Source of the DNA: Lachnospiraceae bacterium | GTDB taxonomy: Bacteria; Bacillota; Clostridia; Lachnospirales; Lachnospiraceae | Direction: 5' to 3' | DNA length: 64,000 nucleotides | Assembly: GCA_017527205.1 (NCBI GenBank) | Contig: JAFXQK010000002.1 | Span: 103,400 to 167,399 of the forward strand | Shown here: in pieces, positions 35,655 to 43,401 of the stretch | Layout: each line of letters starts with the position of its first letter | Numbering within the stretch: the first letter of the stretch is position 1 | Translations under genes and position numbers: made by a program | Notes under the pieces: model-generated | Told to the model about the DNA's origin: nothing | The model's input: only the letters and a program-made list of their open reading frames with translations | The model's database searches: none

Positions 35655-36707
35655 ATGAATATAACAATAGGTGAGAATATAAAAAAATTAAGGAATCAGA
35701 AAGGCATTACGCAGGAAAGGCTTGCGGAAAGCATTGGGGTTACCCCTCAGGCTATCAGCCGTTGGGAATCTGAATCCGGATATCCCGCAATAGAGTACCT
35801 GCCGGATCTTGCAGGATTCTTTGGCATTAGCGTAGATGAGCTGCTAGGTGTAAAGCTTTCGGAACGTGAATCAAGGCGTGAGAATATTTATACTACAATA
35901 AACCATATAGAGGATTGCGGGTATAATCCTTCTGCGATAGACCTGTTGAGGGAGGCTCATGCAGATTTCCCAAGTGATATGAAGATACGTCTTTCGCTGG
36001 CAAAGGCTTTATGCTCTGAAAGGTTTGAGGAGAATCCGAATAAGGCATATCTTAGGGAAGCAGAGAAAATGCTGCGCGATCTTATAAGGCAGTCGGATGA
36101 TTACGATTTCAGGTTTGAATGTGTCAGGTTTTTGGCTGTACTTTATAAAGAAGCTTTTAAGGATGAACAGGGATATGATGAAGTTGTAAAAATGCTCCCG
36201 AGCATCGATTCATGCAGAGAAATGTTTATTACAGATTTATATGACGGAGCACACCAGAAAGAAGATGAAATCAGGGACTGTCTGATAACATTGAGCCGTT
36301 GCTTGGTAAACAGACTTCGTGATTATGTGGCATACATTCTTCCGAATGAGGAGGACAAGTGGGAAGCCAAAATACGTCATTTTGAGCGTATGATAGACTT
36401 TTGCAGGTTCATAACGGAAATAATAGATGAAGAAAAGTCTGCTGATTTAGATGGTAACATTGCTATGTTATACAGGTATATGGCAACCTATTATGTTGCT
36501 TTAGGTAATAAAGCTGATACTTTGACAAGTCTTGAAAATATGCTTATGTATGTCGAAAAAATCTGCAAAACCACAAGCGATGAGAGTTTGCCTCACAATA
36601 CAGCATGGTATTATTTGCCATATTTGGGACAGGAAAGATATGATCCGGTTCGCAAAGAAGAGCGGTTTATTGCCATTGAAGAAAAAATGGAAAAATTGGC
36701 AAAGTGA
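35655..36707 (+). CDS. XRE-family regulator with helical (TPR-like) C-terminus
   Basis: Residues 1-64 are a canonical XRE domain (ENIKKLRNQKGITQERLAES, GVTPQAISRWES). The remaining 285 residues are predicted helical repeats rich in Tyr and acidic residues, resembling the TPR-like sensor halves of Firmicutes regulators that bind peptides or partner proteins. It has its own promoter and stands alone on its transcript, upstream of the DUF4143 ATPase gene. The paired palindromes around the ATPase promoter are its most obvious candidate targets. Confidence 0.8.
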   Translation: MNITIGENIKKLRNQKGITQERLAESIGVTPQAISRWESESGYPAIEYLPDLAGFFGISVDELLGVKLSERESRRENIYTTINHIEDCGYNPSAIDLLREAHADFPSDMKIRLSLAKALCSERFEENPNKAYLREAEKMLRDLIRQSDDYDFRFECVRFLAVLYKEAFKDEQGYDEVVKMLPSIDSCREMFITDLYDGAHQKEDEIRDCLITLSRCLVNRLRDYVAYILPNEEDKWEAKIRHFERMIDFCRFITEIIDEEKSADLDGNIAMLYRYMATYYVALGNKADTLTSLENMLMYVEKICKTTSDESLPHNTAWYYLPYLGQERYDPVRKEERFIAIEEKMEKLAK

Positions 36708-36820
36708 ATAGGGTGATAATGTCATAGATTATGTGGTAGCTGCAAGCATAGAGCTTGAAAGCAGAGGCAGTAAAGTAAACAGACGCTTTTGTCTTATGAT
36801 AAATTGGAGCCAGAATATTT

Positions 36821-36834
36821 TGCGTACATACGCA
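36821..36834. promoter_or_regulatory. Operator-like palindrome, site 1
   Basis: TGCGTACATACGCA is a palindrome with half-site TGCGTA and a 2-bp centre, located 54 bp upstream of the -35 box of the ATPase gene. An almost identical half-site pair lies at 36930-36943. Confidence 0.55.
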
Positions 36835-36887
36835 CATAATTCTAATGAGATGCATAATGTAAATATCAGTCTTCTCATAAATAACTG

Positions 36888-36916
36888 TTGACTTACATTT
36901 GTAAAAATCTTATAAT
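36888..36916 (+). promoter_or_regulatory. Promoter of the DUF4143 ATPase gene
   Basis: TTGACT (36888-36893) and a consensus TATAAT (36911-36916) are spaced by 17 bp. Transcription should start about 36923, between two related palindromes. Confidence 0.75.
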
Positions 36917-36929
36917 GAATAGAAAAAAA

Positions 36930-36943
36930 TGCGTATGCACGCA
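36930..36943. promoter_or_regulatory. Operator-like palindrome, site 2
   Basis: TGCGTATGCACGCA lies within the 16-bp inverted repeat 36929-36944, just after the predicted transcription start. It shares the half-site TGCGTA with site 1. This placement would let a bound repressor block initiation or clearance. Confidence 0.55.
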
Positions 36944-36965
36944 TTTACTTCTAGTGAGGTGCGCT

Positions 36966-38261
36966 ATGATAGAAAGAAAAAAATACCTTGATATGCTTAT
37001 CCGCAAGAAAGAAAACGGTATGGTCAAGGTGATAACGGGTATCCGGCGCTGCGGCAAGTCTTATCTCCTGTTCGACATTTACCATAAATATCTTAACTCT
37101 GTAGGAGTCGATGATTCGCATATTATCGAGCTGGCTCTTGATGACGACGAAAATATTCGTTGGCGTAACCCTATAGAACTCGGAAAGCATATTCGTGAGC
37201 TCATGACAGATAAGGAAAGAATGTACTATATCTTCCTTGACGAGATACAGAAGGTCGCCGAAATACCGAATCCGTATCTTCCGGGAACCGATGAAACGGT
37301 CGGCTTTGTTGATGTTGTGCTGGGTTTGATGAAAATAAAGAATGCCGATGTTTATGTAACCGGAAGCAATTCAAAGATGCTGTCCTCTGATATCCTGACC
37401 GAATTTCGTGGCAGAGGTGACGAGATACGGGTAAACCCGCTTTCATTCTCAGAGTTTTATAACGCCTACACCGGCGATAAACACGACGCTTGGCAAGAAT
37501 ACTTTACGTACGGCGGAATGCCTCTTGTGATGCTGCAAAAGACACATGAAGACAAGGCTGCGTATCTCCGCGATCTTTTCGATAAGATATACCTTGATGA
37601 CATCATCACGAGAAAAAGTATAGGTCATGCCAAAAGCGTTCTTGAAGACCTTTTGGACGTGATCTCATCGTCTGTCGGTTCTCTTACCAATCCTTTAAAG
37701 TTGTCAAACACCTTTGCGAGCGTAAAAAAGATGAGTATCACCGACGATACCATTGCAAAATATCTCGATTACTTCATAGATGCTTTTTTACTATACAAGG
37801 CACAGAGGTTTGACGTAAAGGGCAGAAAGTATATCGGTTCGCCGCTCAAATACTACTTCTCAGACATCGGACTGCGTAATGCAAGACTCAACTTCCGACA
37901 GCAGGAAGAAAACCACATAATGGAGAATATTATTTACAACGAACTTCGTTATCGTGATTATAGTGTAGATGTCGGAATTGTTGAGTATAATCACAAGAAT
38001 GCAGAACGAAAAAGTGTCCGTTCACAGCTTGAAATAGACTTTGTTGCAAACAACGGAAGTGACAAGCTTTATATCCAGTCGGCACTCAATGTATCAGACG
38101 AGGAAAAACGTAGGCAGGAGGTCAATTCCTTGAAGCGCATTAATGACTCCTTTCGCAAGATAGTTGTCATTAAGGATAATATCATACCATGGCATGATGA
38201 TGATGGAATATACTATATAGGCATTGAAAAGTTCCTGCTTGGAAAAGAAACAGGTCGATGA
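36966..38261 (+). CDS. P-loop ATPase with C-terminal DUF4143 domain
   Basis: The ATG at 36966 (GAGGTG upstream) gives 431 residues. The N-terminal AAA-like part has Walker A GIRRCGKS (25-32), Walker B FLDEIQ (Asp92-Glu93) and the sensor strand VYVTGSNSKML. The C-terminal DUF4143 half has SFSEFYNAY and a PD-(D/E)xK-like strand pair near SQLEIDFVANNG. Proteins of this class are frequent in accessory regions, but the biochemical role is unclear; a defence or toxin-like role is often suspected. It is the last gene before repeat A2. Confidence 0.85.
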   Translation: MIERKKYLDMLIRKKENGMVKVITGIRRCGKSYLLFDIYHKYLNSVGVDDSHIIELALDDDENIRWRNPIELGKHIRELMTDKERMYYIFLDEIQKVAEIPNPYLPGTDETVGFVDVVLGLMKIKNADVYVTGSNSKMLSSDILTEFRGRGDEIRVNPLSFSEFYNAYTGDKHDAWQEYFTYGGMPLVMLQKTHEDKAAYLRDLFDKIYLDDIITRKSIGHAKSVLEDLLDVISSSVGSLTNPLKLSNTFASVKKMSITDDTIAKYLDYFIDAFLLYKAQRFDVKGRKYIGSPLKYYFSDIGLRNARLNFRQQEENHIMENIIYNELRYRDYSVDVGIVEYNHKNAERKSVRSQLEIDFVANNGSDKLYIQSALNVSDEEKRRQEVNSLKRINDSFRKIVVIKDNIIPWHDDDGIYYIGIEKFLLGKETGR

Positions 38262-38377
38262 GAGTGCACGTATGCCTTGTTGCAAGGCACGCATACAGCA
38301 CCTACTAATATCTGAAGCGTAAAGTCTAAAAGGCACTATCCCTCATAGGAGTGTTCAAGTCTTATGAGGGATTTTTT
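38262..38377 (+). repeat. Dispersed repeat, copy A2 (right edge of the defence island)
   Basis: Directly after the ATPase stop codon. The core GCACGCATACAGCACC is followed by the same ACTAATATCTGAAGCGTAAAG tract and terminator hairpin (38338-38347 with 38363-38372, then TTTTTT) as copy A1, about 12.9 kb away in the same orientation. Confidence 0.85.
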
Positions 38378-38527
38378 GTAAGTGTTTTTGAGGAAACCAT
38401 CATCATTCACTAGCATGTCATAATGGTTCAGGAAGGACTGTTAATGGATTGCTTCGTATTGTCATCACGGATTCGTGCATGAAATCGACGCTTGCGATTC
38501 TTGGACTATATGAACGTGTTTACGAAA

Positions 38528-41455
38528 TCAGTGATAGACCGTACAGCTCGCCGCGGGACCAAGCAGGCTGTCAGGAAGTGTAATGTTTGCCGGATGAAGA
38601 ACGATCTTTTCTACAATGACGCCAGGTTCACCTGCGTACAGAAAGATGTCATTTTTCCCATTTTTTAGAGTCACGGTGGTCGAAACGACTCTTCCGTGAT
38701 CAATCACCCCGCGGGCCCATTCTTGGTTAAACCATTCCGTGTAATAATTCTCAGAAACGGCATAAAGCATGATGGGAGCATTATTATTTACGGAGAGCGC
38801 AAATCTGCTGCGTTCGCCTTTTATTACGGGATTGCGGGCCATGAGATATGTTTTGACAACATATTCGCCGTCTTGCTCTGCAATCATTTCATATCGGACA
38901 AAGGGTGCCTTGGAGGCGTCCGGGTAATATGCCATGGGAGGGAAGGCTTTAACGGCGCTACTCTCGCGACCAAGGTAATCGATGACCCTAAAACCATTGC
39001 CAAGGACGTCACCAAGCTGCACGAAGTCCTTGGCGGGAATGCAGCAGTAGCCCTGTCTCTCAAGGAAAACATGCCGACTGTCATCCTGAGTTTTATTTGT
39101 TTGAACACCGCTTTCGCAGCCATTTCCTTCCGCTTCCAGTTCCAGACGGGAAAAAGTGCGTTTGCCGTCATCAAACTGAATTTGAATGGTGACCAAAGCT
39201 CTTTCGCGCCCGTTCAGCATTGCCTTGTCACGATGGAAGCAAATGGTGTTTCTGCAGATTCCAGAGGTTTCCACCCGTCCCGTCATGGCATCGCAGGAAA
39301 GCCACGGGGCGTCAAACTTCACTTCAAAAGAGTAGGATTCTTCCCCACGGCTGTCAAGATCCAGCAGGACGTCATCTACGTCATTTCTGGTCATGTCGTC
39401 ATTAAAGAGAGGCCCATTATCCTGCCAATGTGCGCCGACGTGGAAGGCATCACTTCCTCGAAAGCTGATGACGGCCTTGCCACCGAAGATCGGCGTGACG
39501 CATTGCGTCGTGGGATAGGTCCAGTTGTTGTCATCCCAACTGTGAAAACCCGTATGAGCGGAGCACATGAAATGATTCCATTTTCCACCCATCATCTCAT
39601 GAAACTTTGCAACGGCTTCCTGATCCTTTCGAATATATTTTTTGACGAGATCTCCGTAATAATTTGCGGAGATGCAGCCGCGCGTTGCGAGCAGCTTGTT
39701 CATGCCGGCATAGACGCAGGCCAAGACGTTGCTTAATGAAGATATGACAGTATAGTGGAAGATGCTTAAATAAGTGGAAAGTGCTTCTGCGCAAAGCTCC
39801 TGCCGTAGCTCTTCGGCAAGCGTCAGGAGCGTTTCAATTTCCGTGGCAATGCGTTCGCACTCGCGAAAATGCGTGGGATGATAAACGTCCGCGTTCATGG
39901 ATTCAGGAGAGCGGATGCTGTTCCATTTCGTGTAACCTTCCATAACCTTAATCAATTTTTGGCGGGAGGAATCGGACATACGGGAGCCAAACTGCTGCGC
40001 GATCCACTGCTCCTCAAATAGCTTTGTCTTGTTAGGTGCGGTGATTCCCCAGGTTTCATAGTCGTAAGCTAATTCCAGAAAATAACACAGGGGATACTCC
40101 ACGCCCTTTATGTCACCAACGTTTACGATCCACATTTCACGTACGCCTGCTTCGTAAGCCTGTGTCATCTGTTCCCAGGTTTTCGTCAGGCGGTTGCAGT
40201 TCATCCATTCATAGCTGACGGGTGCCCCGTGGTAATCGAAGTGATAGTACATGCCAAAACCGCCGGGATGATTCCTGGAAGCTTGATCCGGCAGGTTTCG
40301 CAGGTTTCCATAGTTATCATCTGCCAGAAGGAAAATGACGTCCTGCAATTCCTCCCAGTCCTTTAGTCCCTGACAGGAATCGTCACCGTTGTAATAATCC
40401 TCCACTTCCTTGTAGATGGCCAGCATGCGGGGAACATCCTTAAGGTCGTCTGAATAAGTCTTGCGCAGGATTTCATTTTGAACAGTGATCGCTTTCTTAA
40501 TTACCGCAACGTTATCGGATAGGGTCGCATCAGCTGGAAGAAGCTTAGAATCGTTTTCGCCGCGCATGCCGATCGTGATCACGTTCTCGAAGTCTTTGTT
40601 ACGCGCAACGCCGTCTTCCCAAAAGCGCGTAATGGCATCACTGTTAGAAATAAAGCTCCAAGTATGATCCGTACCATATTTTTTGTAATCGCGCTGCCAT
40701 TCAAGCCCGGCGCGGCAAAGGGGCTCATGGTGAGAGGTGCCCATGATCACGCCCAAAGTATCAGCAAGCTTCGCACTTTCCAAACCGGGACCGTCATCGG
40801 AAAAGGAGGAGCGCCACATGGCCGGCCACAGATAGTTTCCCTTCAACCGGAGAAGTAACTCAAAGACTTTTTCATATGCCCTAGCGTTCACACCGCCAAA
40901 TTTCTCCATACACCAGTTGCCAAAGGCAGGCCATTCATCGTTGATGAAAAAGCCGCGATACTTTACGGAGGGCTCTTTAGATACAAAGATCTCTGGCAGG
41001 TCCAGGCAAAGATAACTCTGTTTCATGGGAACTGCGTCACCCCAGAAGACGAGGGGAGACACGCCGCACAGCTCCGAAAGACGAAAAGCCCCATAGATGG
41101 TTCCCCTTTTGTCACTGCCGGCAATGACCATGAGATGCTTTGCCTGCGGGGCTTCAGGAAAGGGTGATTCCAAAAGCTTCATTAGGTAAACCTCACGTTT
41201 TCCACTAATTGCGGACAGATCTACTTTCCCCTCGGCGGATAGTTTGTTTAGCAGGGGGCTGTGTCCGAGCGTTGCAATGAGGATCAGGCAGCTTTCCTTA
41301 CTTTCCGATAGAGATGCGTAAATGCTTGGTTTCTGACTGCAAACGGACTCGACGTCGGAAGCTACCATGTTTCCGATCATTTTGATTCCTTCATAACTTT
41401 CCTGCTCAATCAGAAAAGCTGCAATTTCATTTTGCTTTGTAATTTCAAATTTCAT
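38528..41455 (-). CDS. GH115 family xylan alpha-1,2-glucuronidase
   Basis: The 975-residue protein matches GH115 over its length: SDKRGTIYGAFRLSE in the N-terminal domain, KYRGFFINDEWPAFGNW at the start of the catalytic barrel, LLRLKGNYLWPAMW, GTSHHEPLCRA, and ITIGMRGEND. A C-terminal beta-sandwich follows. These enzymes remove glucuronic or 4-O-methyl-glucuronic acid from xylan. No signal peptide is present, so it probably acts on imported oligosaccharides in the cytoplasm. GGGAGGAG lies upstream of the ATG. It diverges from an AraC gene, its likely activator. Confidence 0.93.
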   Translation of the reverse strand: MKFEITKQNEIAAFLIEQESYEGIKMIGNMVASDVESVCSQKPSIYASLSESKESCLILIATLGHSPLLNKLSAEGKVDLSAISGKREVYLMKLLESPFPEAPQAKHLMVIAGSDKRGTIYGAFRLSELCGVSPLVFWGDAVPMKQSYLCLDLPEIFVSKEPSVKYRGFFINDEWPAFGNWCMEKFGGVNARAYEKVFELLLRLKGNYLWPAMWRSSFSDDGPGLESAKLADTLGVIMGTSHHEPLCRAGLEWQRDYKKYGTDHTWSFISNSDAITRFWEDGVARNKDFENVITIGMRGENDSKLLPADATLSDNVAVIKKAITVQNEILRKTYSDDLKDVPRMLAIYKEVEDYYNGDDSCQGLKDWEELQDVIFLLADDNYGNLRNLPDQASRNHPGGFGMYYHFDYHGAPVSYEWMNCNRLTKTWEQMTQAYEAGVREMWIVNVGDIKGVEYPLCYFLELAYDYETWGITAPNKTKLFEEQWIAQQFGSRMSDSSRQKLIKVMEGYTKWNSIRSPESMNADVYHPTHFRECERIATEIETLLTLAEELRQELCAEALSTYLSIFHYTVISSLSNVLACVYAGMNKLLATRGCISANYYGDLVKKYIRKDQEAVAKFHEMMGGKWNHFMCSAHTGFHSWDDNNWTYPTTQCVTPIFGGKAVISFRGSDAFHVGAHWQDNGPLFNDDMTRNDVDDVLLDLDSRGEESYSFEVKFDAPWLSCDAMTGRVETSGICRNTICFHRDKAMLNGRERALVTIQIQFDDGKRTFSRLELEAEGNGCESGVQTNKTQDDSRHVFLERQGYCCIPAKDFVQLGDVLGNGFRVIDYLGRESSAVKAFPPMAYYPDASKAPFVRYEMIAEQDGEYVVKTYLMARNPVIKGERSRFALSVNNNAPIMLYAVSENYYTEWFNQEWARGVIDHGRVVSTTVTLKNGKNDIFLYAGEPGVIVEKIVLHPANITLPDSLLGPAASCTVYH

Positions 41456-41489
41456 GTCAGGCTCCTCCCAAATTATGAATGCTGCATGC

Positions 41490-41518
41490 TTGCATGTCCC
41501 TCAATTCTATGATAGTAT
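41490..41518 (+). promoter_or_regulatory. Promoter in the GH115-AraC divergent gap
   Basis: TTGCAT (41490-41495) and TAGTAT (41513-41518) have a 17-bp spacer and point toward the AraC gene. The 106-bp gap must also hold the GH115 promoter and the regulator site; I could not define these. Confidence 0.45.
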
Positions 41519-41561
41519 AAATTTGAAGCATATTTATTGCGTATATTAAGGGGAATATTGC

Positions 41562-42401
41562 GTGAAACAAGATTATTTTCTTGAAAGAATATCCGAAAGT
41601 ATTACCTTTTCCAGAAAGCGAACCTTGGGAAATGCCAGCTATGCATATCATCGTCACGATGCATGTGAGGTTGTGCTGTTTTATGAAGGAGACATACGGT
41701 TTTACATAGAACAGACCTGTTTTACGCCTGGTCGGGGCAGCCTGGTGGTCTTAAATCCAAATGAAATGCACAGGATGCAAAGCGTGGGGGATGCTCCATA
41801 TGAACGCATTGTGTTGAACGTTAAGAAGAGTTACCTGGATGAACTGTCAACGGAGGAATTTAACCTGGCAGACTGTTTTTACAAAAGACCGCTCGGAACG
41901 GGAAATTTGCGAACGCTTAGTCCGGATCAGATGGTCGAATTCGAGGAACTGTATCGAAAGCTGGAAAGTAGCGTGCAGGACGGCTTGGGTAAAAGCATTG
42001 AGAGAAATGCTTATGCGGCGCTATTGCTCCTTTGGATTAACAGACGATACCTGGGAGGACAGGGGAAGGTAATTAACGTAATGCCGTCTTATGTTTCGGG
42101 CGTGATGCAGTATGTTTTAGAAAGGTTGGATGAACCGATCTGCCTTGAACGACTGGCAAACAGGTTCCACGTGAGCCCAGGGTATCTTAGCGCGCAGTTT
42201 AAGAAACATACGGGGTTGACGCTGAGAGAATATCTTTTGGACAAAAAGATAGATTATGCTAAAACGCTTTTGCTTCAGGGAGCAAACGTGACGGAAGCGT
42301 GTTATCAAGCCGGTTTTGGAGATTATGCTAATTTTATCCGCAGTTTTAAGAAGGTTACGGGCATGTCTCCCGGCCGTTTTAAAAGTGCCAAGGCGGAGTA
42401 A
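41562..42401 (+). CDS. AraC-family transcriptional regulator
   Basis: The 279-residue protein starts at GTG 41562 (AAGGGG upstream). The N-terminal half is a cupin sensor domain (AYHRHDACEVVLFYEGD, LNPNEMHRM). The C-terminal 100 residues hold two helix-turn-helix motifs (LANRFHVSPGYLSAQFKKHTG and EACYQAGFGDYANFIRSFKK) with the family ending GMSPGRFK. It likely senses a sugar and activates the divergent GH115 gene. Confidence 0.92.
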   Translation: MKQDYFLERISESITFSRKRTLGNASYAYHRHDACEVVLFYEGDIRFYIEQTCFTPGRGSLVVLNPNEMHRMQSVGDAPYERIVLNVKKSYLDELSTEEFNLADCFYKRPLGTGNLRTLSPDQMVEFEELYRKLESSVQDGLGKSIERNAYAALLLLWINRRYLGGQGKVINVMPSYVSGVMQYVLERLDEPICLERLANRFHVSPGYLSAQFKKHTGLTLREYLLDKKIDYAKTLLLQGANVTEACYQAGFGDYANFIRSFKKVTGMSPGRFKSAKAE

Positions 42402-42417
42402 TTGTAAAAATGTATCC

Positions 42418-42534
42418 TTAGTCATTGCAAAGGTTGCATTCAGCTATAAGCGCGAATATAATGCAAAACTTGAGGAAGCAATGGAGAAATACATGGCGGA
42501 ACTTAGTGAGATGGAAGAAGATGAGACATGGTAG
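42418..42534 (+). pseudogene. C-terminal gene fragment before repeat B2
   Basis: The frame ending in TAG at 42534 encodes a charged helical tail (SYKREYNAKLEEAMEKYMAE) that looks like real protein but has no start of its own; upstream the frame is only a shadow of the AraC gene. The fragment is immediately followed by repeat B2, just as the intact DUF262 and ATPase genes are followed by their repeats. Confidence 0.35.
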
Positions 42535-42598
42535 GACTAGTTGCATAGCACCCGTACAGCACCCAAATTGCCTTGAAAGCGCCTATTTACAGGCGGCA
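42531..42598 (+). repeat. Dispersed repeat, copy B2
   Basis: GTAGGACTAGTTGCATAGCA runs into CCCGTACAGCACCCAAATT and ends with GCGCCTATTTACAGGCGG. It matches copy B1 at 31061-31125. The next 190 bp (42599-42790) contain no gene I can support. Confidence 0.75.
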
Positions 42599-42790
42599 AA
42601 AATATGCAAGATAATAATGCTTACAAACCCCGAAGATTCAAGGATTTGGTGTGCTACCCGTCAAGAAGTTGTTTGTCGAGATTATGGAGATCATGATGGA
42701 AGAGACCATATTAAGGCTTCTGGAAGGGTGGGCGCGTGTTTAGTTGCAAATGAAAACATAATCAGCGCATTTATTTAGTCACATCTTGTC

Positions 42791-42901
42791 ATGAACTGTG
42801 GCTTTACGGAAGCAAGGACCTACTTCTCCGGAGAAAAGAGCCTCGACGAGGTAATTGACGTCATTCAGGACAGGGCTACGCTGTATATGCAGGAGAAGTA
42901 A
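42791..42901 (+). pseudogene. C-terminal remnant of an ABC extracellular solute-binding protein
   Basis: 36 residues ending in YFSGEKSLDEVIDVIQDRAT plus a short tail. The pattern GEKSxDEVIDxIQxR is the usual last helix of family 1 sugar-binding proteins in Firmicutes. No upstream part or ribosome-binding site is present, so it is the 3' stub of a deleted transporter gene, possibly once linked to the GH115 locus. Confidence 0.6.
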
Positions 42902-42934
42902 ATTGAAACCATCTCAAATAATAGAAATGATTCA

Positions 42935-42992
42935 TTGACAAAAATGGTCTAGTGCGATAGACTAAAAATATAAAGATCTATCGCGATAGACC
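42935..42992 (+). promoter_or_regulatory. Promoter and twin operators of the BlaI/M56 operon
   Basis: TTGACA (42935-42940) is 17 bp from TAGACT (42958-42963). Operator 1, GGTCTAGTGCGATAGACT (42946-42963), covers the spacer and -10 box. Operator 2 is a perfect 14-bp palindrome TCTATCGCGATAGA (42977-42990) just downstream. Both share the half-site GATAGACC/T. Such promoter-overlapping pairs are how BlaI-type repressors work. Confidence 0.8.
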
Positions 42993-43035
42993 ATTTTGCT
43001 TAATATCCTAACACGAATGGAAAAGGGGAGAAAAA

Positions 43036-43401
43036 ATGAATCTGGAGCTGGGTGACGTTCAGACGAAGTTTATGGGGCTGGTATGGGACCGGGAGCCGGT
43101 CGGTTCGGGGGAACTGGTCAAGGTCAGCGCTAAGGAGCTGGGCTGGAAAAAATCTACGACCTACACGGTAATTAAAAAGCTCTGTGACAAGGGAATTTTG
43201 CAGAACGAAGACGGCATCGTGACAACGCTGATCAGCAGGGAAAAGTTCTTTGCAAAAAAGAGCAGGCAGTTTGTGGAAGAATCCTTTAACGGGTCGCTTC
43301 CCGCATTTATTGCGGCATTTTATTCTGGTAAGAAGCTGACAAAAAAGGAAGCAGATGAGATTCAGAGAATGATTGATTCCTACGTGGGGGAGAAACAATG
43401 A
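43036..43401 (+). CDS. BlaI/MecI/CopY-family repressor
   Basis: 121 residues. The winged helix-turn-helix covers residues 5-75 (GDVQTKFMGLVWDREPV, KKSTTYTVIKKLCDKGIL) and a C-terminal dimerisation helix ends the chain. The signature KxTTYTxIxKLxxKG is diagnostic. It overlaps the M56 peptidase gene by 4 bp (ATGA). In such pairs the membrane peptidase senses a signal, usually cell-wall stress or beta-lactam, and leads to repressor cleavage. The palindromes at 42946-42990 are the predicted binding sites. Confidence 0.93.
   Translation: MNLELGDVQTKFMGLVWDREPVGSGELVKVSAKELGWKKSTTYTVIKKLCDKGILQNEDGIVTTLISREKFFAKKSRQFVEESFNGSLPAFIAAFYSGKKLTKKEADEIQRMIDSYVGEKQ

Noticed and set aside
25324..38377. 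Integrative conjugative element or prophage between repeats A1 and A2
   Set aside because: No integrase, relaxase, type IV secretion, capsid or terminase genes; only a 12-codon recombinase stub.
38696..39736. 346-codon plus-strand open frame opposite GH115
   Set aside because: Antisense to a well-recognised GH115 gene; no motif or start signal.
42425..42778. 117-codon frame running through repeat B2
   Set aside because: Crosses the repeat and a gene fragment in the wrong frame; no credible start.
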